Positions 53,509-64,000 of a stretch of DNA of 64,000 bases are shown here, one piece after another. How positions within the stretch are numbered: position 1 is the first letter of the stretch; every line of letters begins with the position of its first letter. Source of the stretch: Burkholderia oklahomensis C6786 (GTDB lineage Bacteria > Pseudomonadota > Gammaproteobacteria > Burkholderiales > Burkholderiaceae); assembly GCF_000959365.1 (NCBI RefSeq), contig NZ_CP009555.1:1116001-1180000 (forward strand), written 5' to 3'. A model generated the notes under the pieces. The model saw only the letters and a list, made by a program, of their open reading frames with translations. It did not search any database and had not been told where the DNA came from. The translations under genes were made by a program, and so were the position numbers.

Positions 53509-54696
53509 TCAGGCTTTGCGCGGCGGCTGTTTCATGCCGGCCGCGATTATAAGCCACACGGCCACGAGCGCCGAACACGCGAAAAACACCGTATTCGCGC
53601 CGCCGCTCTTCAGCAGCAGGCCGCCCAGGCCGCCGCCCAGCGCGAGCCCGATGGACTGCGTCGTGTTGTACACGCCCGTGGCCGCGCCCTTGCGCGATCC
53701 GGGCGCAAGCTTCGACACGAGCGACGGCTGCGACGCCTCCAGGATGTTGAAGCCCAGGAAGTAGACGAACAGGATTGCCGCGACAATCAGAATCGTATGT
53801 GTTGCAAAGCCCAGCAACAACTGGCCGATTAGGATAGCTGCAATTCCGCCCAACAGCACGGGCTTCATCTTGCCCTGTTTTTCCGCGACGATGATGGCCG
53901 GCACCATCATCACGAACGCAAGCCCCATCACCGGCAGATAGACCTTCCAGTGCGACGCGACGGGCAAGCCGCCGTCGACGAGCAGCCGCGGCACGACGAG
54001 GAAGAGCGCGGTCTGCGTCGCGTGCAGCGCGAGCACGCCGAAATTCAGGCGCAGCAGCTCGACGTTGTGCAGCACTTCGGCGAACGGCGCCGGCACGTGC
54101 ACGGGCGGCGGCGCGTCCGGCACGACCCACAGCACGACGCCGATCGCGACGACCGACAGCGCGCCGACGATCGCGAAGAGCCCGCTCATCCCGACCCAGT
54201 GGAACACGATCGGCGCGCCGACGATCGCGACCGCGAACGACACGCCGATCGAGCCGCCCACCATCGCCATCGCCTTCGTCCGGTTGTGCTCGGACGTGAG
54301 GTCGGCGATGAACGCGAGCACCGCCGACGATACCGCCCCCATTCCCTGGATGACCCGGCCGACGATGATCCACGTGATGTCGTGCGCGAACGCCGCGACG
54401 AAGCTGCCGAGCGCGAAGATCAAGAGACCCGCGGCGATCACCGGCTTGCGTCCGAACTTGTCCGACGCCCAGCCGTAAAAAATGTAAAGCAGGGATTGCG
54501 TGACGCCGTACGCGCCGAGCGCGATGCCGACGAGCACGACGTTGTCGCCGCCGGGAATCGTCTTCGCGTAGACGGAAAACACCGGCATGATCATGAAGAG
54601 GCCGAGCATGCGCAGCGCGAAGATCGCCGCGAGCGACGTGGTCGCGCGCAGCTCGGGTGCGCTCATGCGAGTGGATGTAGCGGACGGATTGGACAT
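53509..54696 (-). CDS. MFS transporter
   Basis: A 395-residue permease with twelve predicted helices. The MFS motif A is recognisable in [17 protein letters not shown], with motif B-like [18 protein letters not shown]. Drug/H+ antiporter-like, substrate unknown. It lies upstream of ssb on the same strand and diverges from uvrA, an order I associate with Burkholderia. Confidence 0.9.
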   Translation of the reverse strand: MSNPSATSTRMSAPELRATTSLAAIFALRMLGLFMIMPVFSVYAKTIPGGDNVVLVGIALGAYGVTQSLLYIFYGWASDKFGRKPVIAAGLLIFALGSFVAAFAHDITWIIVGRVIQGMGAVSSAVLAFIADLTSEHNRTKAMAMVGGSIGVSFAVAIVGAPIVFHWVGMSGLFAIVGALSVVAIGVVLWVVPDAPPPVHVPAPFAEVLHNVELLRLNFGVLALHATQTALFLVVPRLLVDGGLPVASHWKVYLPVMGLAFVMMVPAIIVAEKQGKMKPVLLGGIAAILIGQLLLGFATHTILIVAAILFVYFLGFNILEASQPSLVSKLAPGSRKGAATGVYNTTQSIGLALGGGLGGLLLKSGGANTVFFACSALVAVWLIIAAGMKQPPRKA

Positions 54697-54908
54697 CGGG
54701 CGTGTGTTCGAGTGAATCGGTAGTCCGCCCGCCGCCGGGCGGCGGAAGATCCGGGCCGGCCGCCTGCCGCCGCGCGCCGCCTCGCTGCGGCTCGGGCGTC
54801 GCGAAAGCCCGCCGCCGGTAGGCGCGGGAATTGGTTGGGAGCCTGAAACGACGGACTCGAAAAGTCGTTATAGTAGCAGGTTTGGTTCTCTCATCTTCCG
54901 CCGGGTTC

Positions 54909-57776
<2,868 letters not shown>

Positions 57777-57905
57777 GCGGGACGCGGCCGTCCGGGCGCA
57801 CGCCCGGCGGCCGCCCGGTCCGCGCGCGACGCGCGGGCCCCCTGCGCGGCCGATACGTCGCCAAATTCTTCCTTACAACATCCTAATATTTAGGTCGATA
57901 ATCGT

Positions 57906-57914
57906 TGCTATACT
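57906..57914 (+). promoter_or_regulatory. Extended -10 promoter before the PerM-type gene
   Basis: TGCTATACT is an extended -10 element lying about 72 bp upstream of the ATG at 57987, in a locally AT-rich stretch (TCCTAATATTTAGGTCG just upstream). No convincing -35 box is visible, as is common for extended -10 promoters. Confidence 0.45.
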
Positions 57915-57986
57915 TCGCGGCGATGCAAGGCTATGCCCGCTTGCGGCCACAAGCGCGCCGAATAGCCTCCGAATACAGGGATAGTC

Positions 57987-59072
57987 ATGGAGAAGCAATC
58001 TGAGCCGCCGCGCGAGCCGCAAACGCGGGAACCGCACCTGCGCAGCGTCCGGCTGACGAGCGATTTCAGCCTGCCGAAGCTTTCGGCGATCGAGATCGGC
58101 AGCTACCTCCTCGCCCTCGCCGGCCTGTGGCTCGTCCTGCACCTGAAGCTGCTCGGCGGCCTGCTGGCCGGCCTCCTCGTCTATCAGCTCGTCCACATGA
58201 TCGCGCCCGTGATCGAACGCCACATGTCGAGCCAGCGCGCGCGCTGGGTCGCGGTCGTGCTGCTGTCGGCGGCGATCGTCGGCGGGCTCGCGGGCCTCAC
58301 GATCGCGGTCATCGAGCATTTCGAGCACACCGTGCCGAACGCGCAGAACCTGCTCGGCCAGGTGATGCAGATCGTCGACCAGGCGCGCACGCGCACGCCC
58401 GAGTGGATCTCGAACCTGCTGCCCGTCGACGCCGAGCAGATGCGCGCGAAGGCCGCGGGCCTGATGAACAAGCACATGGATCAACTGCAGCAAGGCGGCA
58501 AGAGCGTCGCGCGCGGGTTCGGGCACGTGCTGTTCGGGATGATCATCGGCGCGATGATCGCGATCGGCGTCGATCGCCACAAGCCGCGCCAGCCGCTGTC
58601 GACCGCGCTCGTCACGCGGATCTCGCGCTTCTCCGACTCGTTCCGCCGGATCGTCTTCGCGCAGATCAAGATTTCGGCGCTCAACGCGTTCTTCACGGCG
58701 ATCTACCTGCTCGCCGCGCTGCCGATCTTCCATCAGCGGCTGCCGCTGTCGAAGACGCTCGTGCTCGTCACGTTCATCGCGGGCCTCCTGCCCGTGGTCG
58801 GCAATCTGATCTCGAACGCGCTGATCGTCGCGGTGTCGCTGTCGGTCAGCATGGGCACCGCGATCGCGTCGCTCGTGTTCCTCATCGTGATCCACAAGCT
58901 CGAATACTTCCTGAACGCGAAGATCATCGGCGGCCAGATCGAATCGCGCGCGTGGGAGCTGCTGCTCGCGATGCTCGTGATGGAAGCCGCGTTCGGCGTG
59001 CCCGGCGTGATCGCCGCGCCGATCTTCTATGCGTACGTCAAGCGCGAGCTGATCTATCTGCGGCTCATCTGA
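57987..59072 (+). CDS. AI-2E/PerM-family permease
   Basis: A 361-residue inner-membrane protein with the family's eight-helix pattern, including paired N-terminal helices (IGSYLLALAGLWLVLHLKLL), a soluble central part (residues ~110-180) and the conserved GLLPVVGNLISNALIVAVSL and GGQIESRAWELLLAMLVMEA. Family members export small molecules or act as Na+/H+ antiporters, and the AI-2 name is historical. It is followed by a strong terminator. Confidence 0.88.
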   Translation: MEKQSEPPREPQTREPHLRSVRLTSDFSLPKLSAIEIGSYLLALAGLWLVLHLKLLGGLLAGLLVYQLVHMIAPVIERHMSSQRARWVAVVLLSAAIVGGLAGLTIAVIEHFEHTVPNAQNLLGQVMQIVDQARTRTPEWISNLLPVDAEQMRAKAAGLMNKHMDQLQQGGKSVARGFGHVLFGMIIGAMIAIGVDRHKPRQPLSTALVTRISRFSDSFRRIVFAQIKISALNAFFTAIYLLAALPIFHQRLPLSKTLVLVTFIAGLLPVVGNLISNALIVAVSLSVSMGTAIASLVFLIVIHKLEYFLNAKIIGGQIESRAWELLLAMLVMEAAFGVPGVIAAPIFYAYVKRELIYLRLI

Positions 59073-59128
59073 GCGCCGCGCGCCGCCGCCCGTCCGCCGG
59101 ACCTCCCGCCGCATTCCCTGGCAAAAAG

Positions 59129-59160
59129 AAAGGCCGTGTCCGTCGCCGGACGCGGCCTTC
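59129..59160 (+). terminator. Terminator after the PerM-type gene
   Basis: AAGGCCGTGTCCG / CGGACGCGGCCTT with a TCGC loop, about 57 bp after the stop codon; flanking A and T-rich bases allow it to work for both converging genes. Confidence 0.75.
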
Positions 59161-59224
59161 GTTCGATTCGCCGCACCGCCGCCCGCGCGTTACGCGCGGG
59201 CCGGGCGGACAACGCGCGCACGGC

Positions 59225-60106
59225 TTAGCGGAACACCACCGTCTTCGTGCCGTTCAGCACGATCCGGTGCTCGACGTGCCACTTGACCGCGCGCGCGAGC
59301 GTCACGCATTCGACGTCGCGGCCGACGGCCGTCAGCTCGTCCGGCGTCATGCTGTGATCGACGCGCTCGACTTCCTGCTCGATGATCGGGCCTTCGTCGA
59401 GATCGGTCGTCACGTAGTGCGCGGTCGCGCCGATCAGCTTCACGCCGCGATCGAACGCCTGGTAGTACGGCTTCGCGCCCTTGAAGCTCGGCAGGAACGA
59501 GTGGTGGATGTTGATCGCGCGGCCGGCGAGCTGCTCGCACATGTTCGGCGACAGGATCTGCATGTAGCGCGCGAGCACGACGAGATCGGCCGAATGCTCG
59601 TCGATCACCTCGAGCACGCGCGCCTCCTGCGCGGCCTTCGCGTCGGCCGACGCGCCCGCGGCGAGCGGGAAATGATGGAACGGGATGTCGTAGCTCGCGG
59701 CGAGCTGATAGAAATCCTTGTGGTTCGACACGATCGCCGAGATCTCGATCGGCAGCTGGCCGGTGCGGTAACGGAACAGCAGGTCGTTCAGGCAGTGGCC
59801 GATCTTCGACACGAGGATCACGACGCGCGGCTTCACCGACGCGTCGTGCAGCTCCCAGCGCATCGCGAACTGCTCGGCGAGCGGCGCGAACTCGGCGCGC
59901 AGGCCGTCGAGCGCGGTCGCGGCATCGCCGCCGCCTGCCTGATCGAAGTGCACGCGCATGAAGAACTCACCGGTGCGGCTGTCTCCGAACTGCGCGGAAT
60001 CGAGGATGTTGCTGCCGCGGTCGAACAGGACGCCCGAGACCGCGTGAACGATGCCGCGCCGGTCCGGGCACGACAGTTTCAGGATAAAGCTGTGATCGGC
60101 CGACAT
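59225..60106 (-). CDS. purU: Formyltetrahydrofolate deformylase
   Basis: A 293-residue enzyme. An N-terminal ACT domain (FILKLSCPDRRGIVHAVSG, residues ~5-80) is followed by the formyltransferase-like catalytic domain, with INIHHSFLPSFKGAKPYYQA (catalytic His), GATAHYVTTDLDEGPIIEQE (catalytic Asp) and an Asn in VSNHKDFY. It hydrolyses 10-formyl-THF to formate and THF, balancing one-carbon pools for purine synthesis. Start ATG 60106. Confidence 0.96.
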   Translation of the reverse strand: MSADHSFILKLSCPDRRGIVHAVSGVLFDRGSNILDSAQFGDSRTGEFFMRVHFDQAGGGDAATALDGLRAEFAPLAEQFAMRWELHDASVKPRVVILVSKIGHCLNDLLFRYRTGQLPIEISAIVSNHKDFYQLAASYDIPFHHFPLAAGASADAKAAQEARVLEVIDEHSADLVVLARYMQILSPNMCEQLAGRAINIHHSFLPSFKGAKPYYQAFDRGVKLIGATAHYVTTDLDEGPIIEQEVERVDHSMTPDELTAVGRDVECVTLARAVKWHVEHRIVLNGTKTVVFR

Positions 60107-60155
60107 GACCGCTACTCCCTTCTCTAATCTTCTGAACAATGGATGCGTTTCGCGC

Positions 60156-61007
60156 TCAGCGAAGCGGCGGCGGCGCGAACAGCGCGTCGAGCCCGCGCGC
60201 GTCGTCGGGCGAGATCGCGCGGTGGCGCAGCAGGCTGTCGAGCATCGCGAGGCTCGCGTCGACGGTGGCTTCGCCCGCGCGCAGCCACGCGAGAACCTCG
60301 TCGACGCCGGCGAGCAGGTGCTCGGCGACTTCGCCGTCCTGATTGTGAGGCGCGAAATCGTTCGGCAGCGGCAGATCGTAGATGAAGATCTGCTCGGCCT
60401 GCGTGCCTTCCGGCAGCGAGCACAGCACGTGCGCGACGCGGCCGGGAATCGCGCGCGCGGCGAGGTCGGCCGGAATGCCCGCTTCTTCCCAGCATTCCTT
60501 CGCGATCGTGTCCTCGATCCCGAGTCCCCAGCCGATGCCGCCCGCGACGACGTTGTCGAGCATGCCCGGATCGGTCGCCTTCGTCGCGCTGCGGCGGCCG
60601 AGCCACATCCGAAGCGGCGCCGAAGGCGCATATTCTACGATGCCGTTCAGATGCACCGCGTACGTCATCGTACCGAAGAAGCGCGACGCCGCCCGCTCGA
60701 TGTACGCGAGCGGCGGATCGTCGAAGCGGTTGCGGATCGCATAGATCTCGTCGCGCCAGCCGGGAATCGCGCCTTCCGCCGCGAGCGCGCCGATCGGGCT
60801 CGCGAGCGCCATGCTGCGCGCATCGACGCTGTCGTAGCGCGCGGCAAGCTCGACGCGCCCCGCCGGAAACTCGAACACGTCGGGCCAGCGCGCGAGGCGC
60901 GCGACGTCGTCGCGGCGCAGCCAGCCGACCTGCCGGCCGGCGATCTGGAACGGCACGTGCGCGGCCGCGTCGAAGCGGCGCGCGGCGGCGATGCACGGAA
61001 ACGTCAT
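60156..61007 (-). CDS. Nudix hydrolase (DUF4743-type)
   Basis: A 283-residue protein from ATG 61007. The N-terminal ~130 residues are the accessory domain seen in thiamine-pyrophosphokinase-associated Nudix proteins (VGWLRRDDVARLARWPDVFE). The Nudix box is GIGWGLGIEDTIAKECWEEA, a match to GX5EX7REUXEE with Cys in place of the usual Arg position. It probably hydrolyses a nucleoside-diphosphate derivative. It lies 11 bp from lysE on the same strand. Confidence 0.85.
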   Translation of the reverse strand: MTFPCIAAARRFDAAAHVPFQIAGRQVGWLRRDDVARLARWPDVFEFPAGRVELAARYDSVDARSMALASPIGALAAEGAIPGWRDEIYAIRNRFDDPPLAYIERAASRFFGTMTYAVHLNGIVEYAPSAPLRMWLGRRSATKATDPGMLDNVVAGGIGWGLGIEDTIAKECWEEAGIPADLAARAIPGRVAHVLCSLPEGTQAEQIFIYDLPLPNDFAPHNQDGEVAEHLLAGVDEVLAWLRAGEATVDASLAMLDSLLRHRAISPDDARGLDALFAPPPLR

Positions 61008-61018
61008 CGCGATCTCCG

Positions 61019-61633
61019 TCAGTCCTTCAGCGCGACGCGCAGGCCGAGCGCGACGAACGTCGCGCCTGCGAGCCGGTCGAGCCACACGCCGACGCGCGGC
61101 CGGCGCTTGAGCCATACGCCGATCACGCCCGCGCCGACGCCGAACATCGAGAACACGACGGCCGTCTGCGCCATGAAGAGCGCGCCCAGCTCGAGCATCT
61201 GCAGCGCGACGGGCTGCGCGCCGTGCGGATCGACGAACTGCGGCAGGAACACGATGAAGAAGAGCGTCACCTTCGGATTCAGCAGGTTGCCGATCACGCT
61301 CTGGCGGAAGATCGTCGACAGCGGCTGCGGCGGGCGCTCGTGCGCGGTCGCGAGGCCCTTGCTGCGCAGCGCCTTGATGCCGATCCAGATCAGGTACGCG
61401 CCGCCCGCGAGCTTGAGCAGATGGAACGCGACGGGCGACGAGCGCAGCAGCGCGGCGACGCCGAACGCGGCGAGCGTCGTGTGGAACAGCACGCCCGACG
61501 CAAAGCCGAGCGCCGCGACGATGCCGGCCGCGCGGCCTTGCGAGATGCCGCGCGCGAGCACTTGCAGGTTGTCGGGGCCGGGCGCGACGGTGATCGCGAT
61601 CGACGTGGCGAGGAACAGCATGAAATTGGGCAT
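61019..61633 (-). CDS. LysE/RhtB-family amino-acid exporter
   Basis: A 204-residue membrane protein with the family signature at the N-terminus (TVAPGPDNLQVLARGISQGR), the loop LLKLAGGAYLIWIGIKALRS and NLLNPKVTLFFIVFLPQFV, and six hydrophobic helices. It exports amino acids or homoserine-lactone-like molecules. It forms a unit with the Nudix gene downstream. Confidence 0.92.
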   Translation of the reverse strand: MPNFMLFLATSIAITVAPGPDNLQVLARGISQGRAAGIVAALGFASGVLFHTTLAAFGVAALLRSSPVAFHLLKLAGGAYLIWIGIKALRSKGLATAHERPPQPLSTIFRQSVIGNLLNPKVTLFFIVFLPQFVDPHGAQPVALQMLELGALFMAQTAVVFSMFGVGAGVIGVWLKRRPRVGVWLDRLAGATFVALGLRVALKD

Positions 61634-61721
61634 CGCGGGCTCGCTTGAATCCGTGGACGAGTGGACTGACGCTGAATGAAACCTGAACCGGGGACGGACG
61701 ACGCGCGGCGGCGCGCCGCGC

Positions 61722-62285
61722 TCAGTGTCCGGGAAATTCGGTGACCGTATAAAGCGGCAGGCCCGCCTCGCGCAGCAGCGCCGAGCCGCCGAGATCCGGC
61801 AGGTCGACGATCGCCGCGCCTTCGACGACGACCGCGCCGAGCCGCTCGAGCAGGTTCTTGCCCGCCATCATCGTGCCGCCCGTCGCGATCAGGTCGTCGA
61901 CGATGACGACGCGCTCGCCCGGCCGGCAGGCGTCCTCGTGGATCTCGACGGTCGCGGTGCCGTACTCGAGCGCGTACGACTCGCGCTGCGTCTTGTACGG
62001 CAGCTTGCCGACCTTGCGGATCGGCACGAAGCCGACGGACAGCTCGTACGCGACGATCGGCGCGATGATGAAGCCGCGCGCGTCGAGGCCGGCGATGCAA
62101 TCGAGCTTCGCGTCGACATAGCGCTCGACGAACAGATCGACGAGCACGCGCAACGCCTTCGCGCTCTGCAGGAGCGGCGTGATGTCGCGGAACATCACGC
62201 CCGGCTGCGGCCAGTTCGGCACCGTGCGGATGCGGCTGTGAATGAACTCGACGGGATCGAGCTGCGCGTCCGACGACGTGGACAT
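61722..62285 (-). CDS. apt: Adenine phosphoribosyltransferase
   Basis: A 187-188-residue enzyme (ATG 62285 or 62288). It has [20 protein letters not shown] at the N-terminus, [11 protein letters not shown] in the core and the PRPP loop [17 protein letters not shown]. It salvages adenine to AMP. Confidence 0.96.
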   Translation of the reverse strand: MSTSSDAQLDPVEFIHSRIRTVPNWPQPGVMFRDITPLLQSAKALRVLVDLFVERYVDAKLDCIAGLDARGFIIAPIVAYELSVGFVPIRKVGKLPYKTQRESYALEYGTATVEIHEDACRPGERVVIVDDLIATGGTMMAGKNLLERLGAVVVEGAAIVDLPDLGGSALLREAGLPLYTVTEFPGH

Positions 62286-62374
62286 CATGAAAATCTCCGA
62301 AAAAAACGGCGCCGGAAGGAATCTCGCGCCGTTCGTCGATCGCTCGACAACCCAAAATCAGCGGCCGCGCGGCA

Positions 62375-64000
62375 TCACGCCGCCGCGGTCGATCCGCCGT
62401 CGCGCCGGTGCCGCGACAGCCGCTCCTCGGCCTCCGCGAGCGCTTCCGGCAGCCCGCGCAGCACGACGATGTCGCTCGCGCGCAGCTTCGTCTCGGGGTC
62501 GGGCTCGACGCCGCGAATGCCGTGGCGGCGGATCGCCGTCACCTCGAGGCCGAGCGCGAAAAGACCCAGCTCGGCGAGCGAGCGGCCGACCGCGTCCGCA
62601 CGCGCGTCGACGGGCACCGATTGTAGCCGCACCTGCTCGTGATCGTCGTCGTCCGTGTCGTCGGCGCCGCGGAAATAGCCGCGCAGCAGGCTGTAGCGCG
62701 CGTCGCGCATCTCCTCGACGCGCCGCACGACGCGCCGCATCGGCACGCCCATCAGCACGAGCGTGTGCGACGCGAGCATCAGGCTCCCTTCGACGATCTC
62801 CGGAATCACCTCGGTCGCGCCCGCGGCGAGCAGCTTCTCGAGGTCGGCGTCGTCGACCGTGCGCACGATCGCGGGCAGCGTCGGCTCGAGCTCGTGCACG
62901 TTGTGCAGCACGCGCAGCGCGGACGGCGTGTTCGCATACGTGACCGCGACGGCCGCCGCGCGGTGGATGCCCGCCGCGAGCAGCGACTCGCGGCGCGCGG
63001 CGTCGCCGAACACGACCGATTCGCCCGCCGCCGCGGCCGCGCTCACGCGGTCCGGATCGAGGTCGAGCGCGACGTACGCGATCCCTTCCTGCTCGAGCAT
63101 CCGCGCGAGGTTCTGCCCGGCGCGGCCGTAGCCGCAGATGATCACGTGGCCCTTCTGCTTGATGCTCTGCGTCGCGATCCGCGTCATCTGCAGCGACTGC
63201 TGCATCCATTCGGCCGACGACAGCCGCATCGCGATCCGGTCGGCGTTCTGGATCAGGAACGGCGCGGCGAGCATCGACAGCAGCATCGACGCGAGGATCG
63301 ACTGCAGGAGCGTCGCGTCGACGAGATGCCGGTCGAGGATCAGGTTCAGCAGCACGAAGCCGAATTCGCCCGCCTGCGCGAGCCCGAGGCCCGTGCGCAT
63401 CGCGACGCCGGGCGTCGCGCCGAACGCGCGCGCGAGCCCCGTGATCATCACGCTCTTGAGCAGCACCTGTCCGGCGAAGAAGCCGAACACGAGGAACGGA
63501 TGCCGCCAGATCACGCTCGGATCGAGCAGCATCCCGGTCGTCACGAAAAAGAGGCCGAGCAGCACGTCGCGGAACGGCTTGATGTCCTCCTCGACCTGAT
63601 GCCGGTACGGCGTCTCGGAGATCAGCATCCCGGCGATGAACGCGCCGAGCGCGAGCGACAGTCCGAATTTATCGGTGATGAACGCGGCGCCGAGCGTGAC
63701 GAGCAGCAGGTTCAGCACGAACAGCTCCTGCGAGCGCCGCCGCGCGACGACGTTCAGCCACCGCGTCATGAAACGCTGGCCGACGATCAGGAGCAGCGCG
63801 AGCGCGACGACGATCTTCACCGCCGCGAGCCCGAGCGACATCACGAGATCCTTCGACGACTCGCCGCCGAACGCGGCGATCACGATGAGGAGCGGCACGA
63901 CGGCGAGATCCTGGAACAGCAGCACGCCGAAGATGTTGCGGCCGTGCTCGGTCTCGATCTCGAGCCGCTCGGCGAGCATCTTCGAGACGATCGCCGTCGA
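62375..64000 (-). CDS. Kef-type K+/H+ antiporter, CPA2 family (5' end outside window)
   Basis: About 541 residues are visible; the gene enters from the right edge. A membrane antiporter part (GRNIFGVLLFQDLAVVPLLI, FGLSLALGAFIAGMLISETP) is followed by a RCK/TrkA-N NAD-binding domain (GHVIICGYGRAGQNLARMLE) and a TrkA-C domain near the end (LRASDIVVLRGLPEALAEAE). It resembles KefB/KefC or YbaL, with potassium efflux gated by nucleotide or thiol signals. Confidence 0.92.
   Translation of the reverse strand, partial: STAIVSKMLAERLEIETEHGRNIFGVLLFQDLAVVPLLIVIAAFGGESSKDLVMSLGLAAVKIVVALALLLIVGQRFMTRWLNVVARRRSQELFVLNLLLVTLGAAFITDKFGLSLALGAFIAGMLISETPYRHQVEEDIKPFRDVLLGLFFVTTGMLLDPSVIWRHPFLVFGFFAGQVLLKSVMITGLARAFGATPGVAMRTGLGLAQAGEFGFVLLNLILDRHLVDATLLQSILASMLLSMLAAPFLIQNADRIAMRLSSAEWMQQSLQMTRIATQSIKQKGHVIICGYGRAGQNLARMLEQEGIAYVALDLDPDRVSAAAAAGESVVFGDAARRESLLAAGIHRAAAVAVTYANTPSALRVLHNVHELEPTLPAIVRTVDDADLEKLLAAGATEVIPEIVEGSLMLASHTLVLMGVPMRRVVRRVEEMRDARYSLLRGYFRGADDTDDDDHEQVRLQSVPVDARADAVGRSLAELGLFALGLEVTAIRRHGIRGVEPDPETKLRASDIVVLRGLPEALAEAEERLSRHRRDGGSTAAA

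Noticed and set aside
54697..54908. LexA (SOS) box in the uvrA/MFS divergent region
   Set aside because: I looked for a CTGT-N8-ACAG pattern or close variant before uvrA and found none convincing.

Overview
The window looks like chromosome 1 of a Burkholderia, most likely of the pseudomallei/thailandensis/oklahomensis group. The flanks are very GC-rich with strong G/C third-position bias. The first cluster matches the Burkholderia TOMM locus whose precursor family is named after B. mallei BMA_0021/BMA_0022. The right end has an ordinary beta-proteobacterial housekeeping order: ssb, an MFS transporter, uvrA, a PerM-type permease, purU, a Nudix hydrolase, lysE, apt and a Kef-type antiporter. 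The species call is inference from family recognition; no search was run.

Left part (1-22 kb, GC-rich, accessory but well kept). A partial class II aldolase is followed by a minus-strand TOMM (thiazole/oxazole-modified peptide) operon. In transcription order it holds an FHA protein, a Ser/Thr kinase-adenylate cyclase-AAA ATPase fusion, two nitrile-hydratase-like precursor peptides and a YcaO cyclodehydratase. Next come three small plus-strand orphan proteins. Two of them are paralogues that carry the same upstream element with identical internal spacing. A two-gene Tc toxin locus follows: a shortened TcA-like protein and a TcB-TcC (SpvB/RHS) fusion with a glycine-rich hydrophobic C-terminus.

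Middle (21.6-31 kb). This is a loose collection: an AhpD-like protein, an orphan MNT nucleotidyltransferase, a secreted hypothetical, a SEC-C/nuclease-like protein, a MASE1-PAS sensor without an output domain, an alpha/beta hydrolase with a cysteine nucleophile, a lipoprotein and two small hypotheticals. Several long gaps carry no supportable gene.

Arsenic island (31.2-48.8 kb, visibly lower GC). The minus strand carries arsR-arsC-acr3, then arsR-arsI (C-As lyase), then arsR, a PiT phosphate permease, aioB and aioA (arsenite oxidase). Diverging from the last arsR is a plus-strand biosynthetic operon: a permease, an ArsM-type methyltransferase with a Cys-rich tail, a radical SAM protein ending in RCCLKC (ArsL type, the arsinothricin-forming family), a second methyltransferase, a cytochrome P450, an alpha/beta hydrolase, and an ArsM-like paralogue with an in-frame amber codon. 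Arsenite oxidation, arsenate/arsenite efflux, organoarsenical synthesis and organoarsenical breakdown are thus encoded together. The P450, hydrolase and extra methyltransferases go beyond the arsQML arsinothricin cluster I know of and suggest a further-tailored arsenical product. This is the strongest candidate for an undescribed system here.

Mobile wreckage. Inside the island a broken IS66 copy follows a truncated AbiJ-like abortive-infection gene. At the right edge (49.0-52.7 kb) there is a nest: an IS256 element (8-bp target duplication) inside an IS3 element, which cuts a group II intron remnant, which itself lies in an older IS3 fragment abutting a truncated MbcA/ParS/Xre-type antitoxin. 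The core genome resumes at the ssb terminator.
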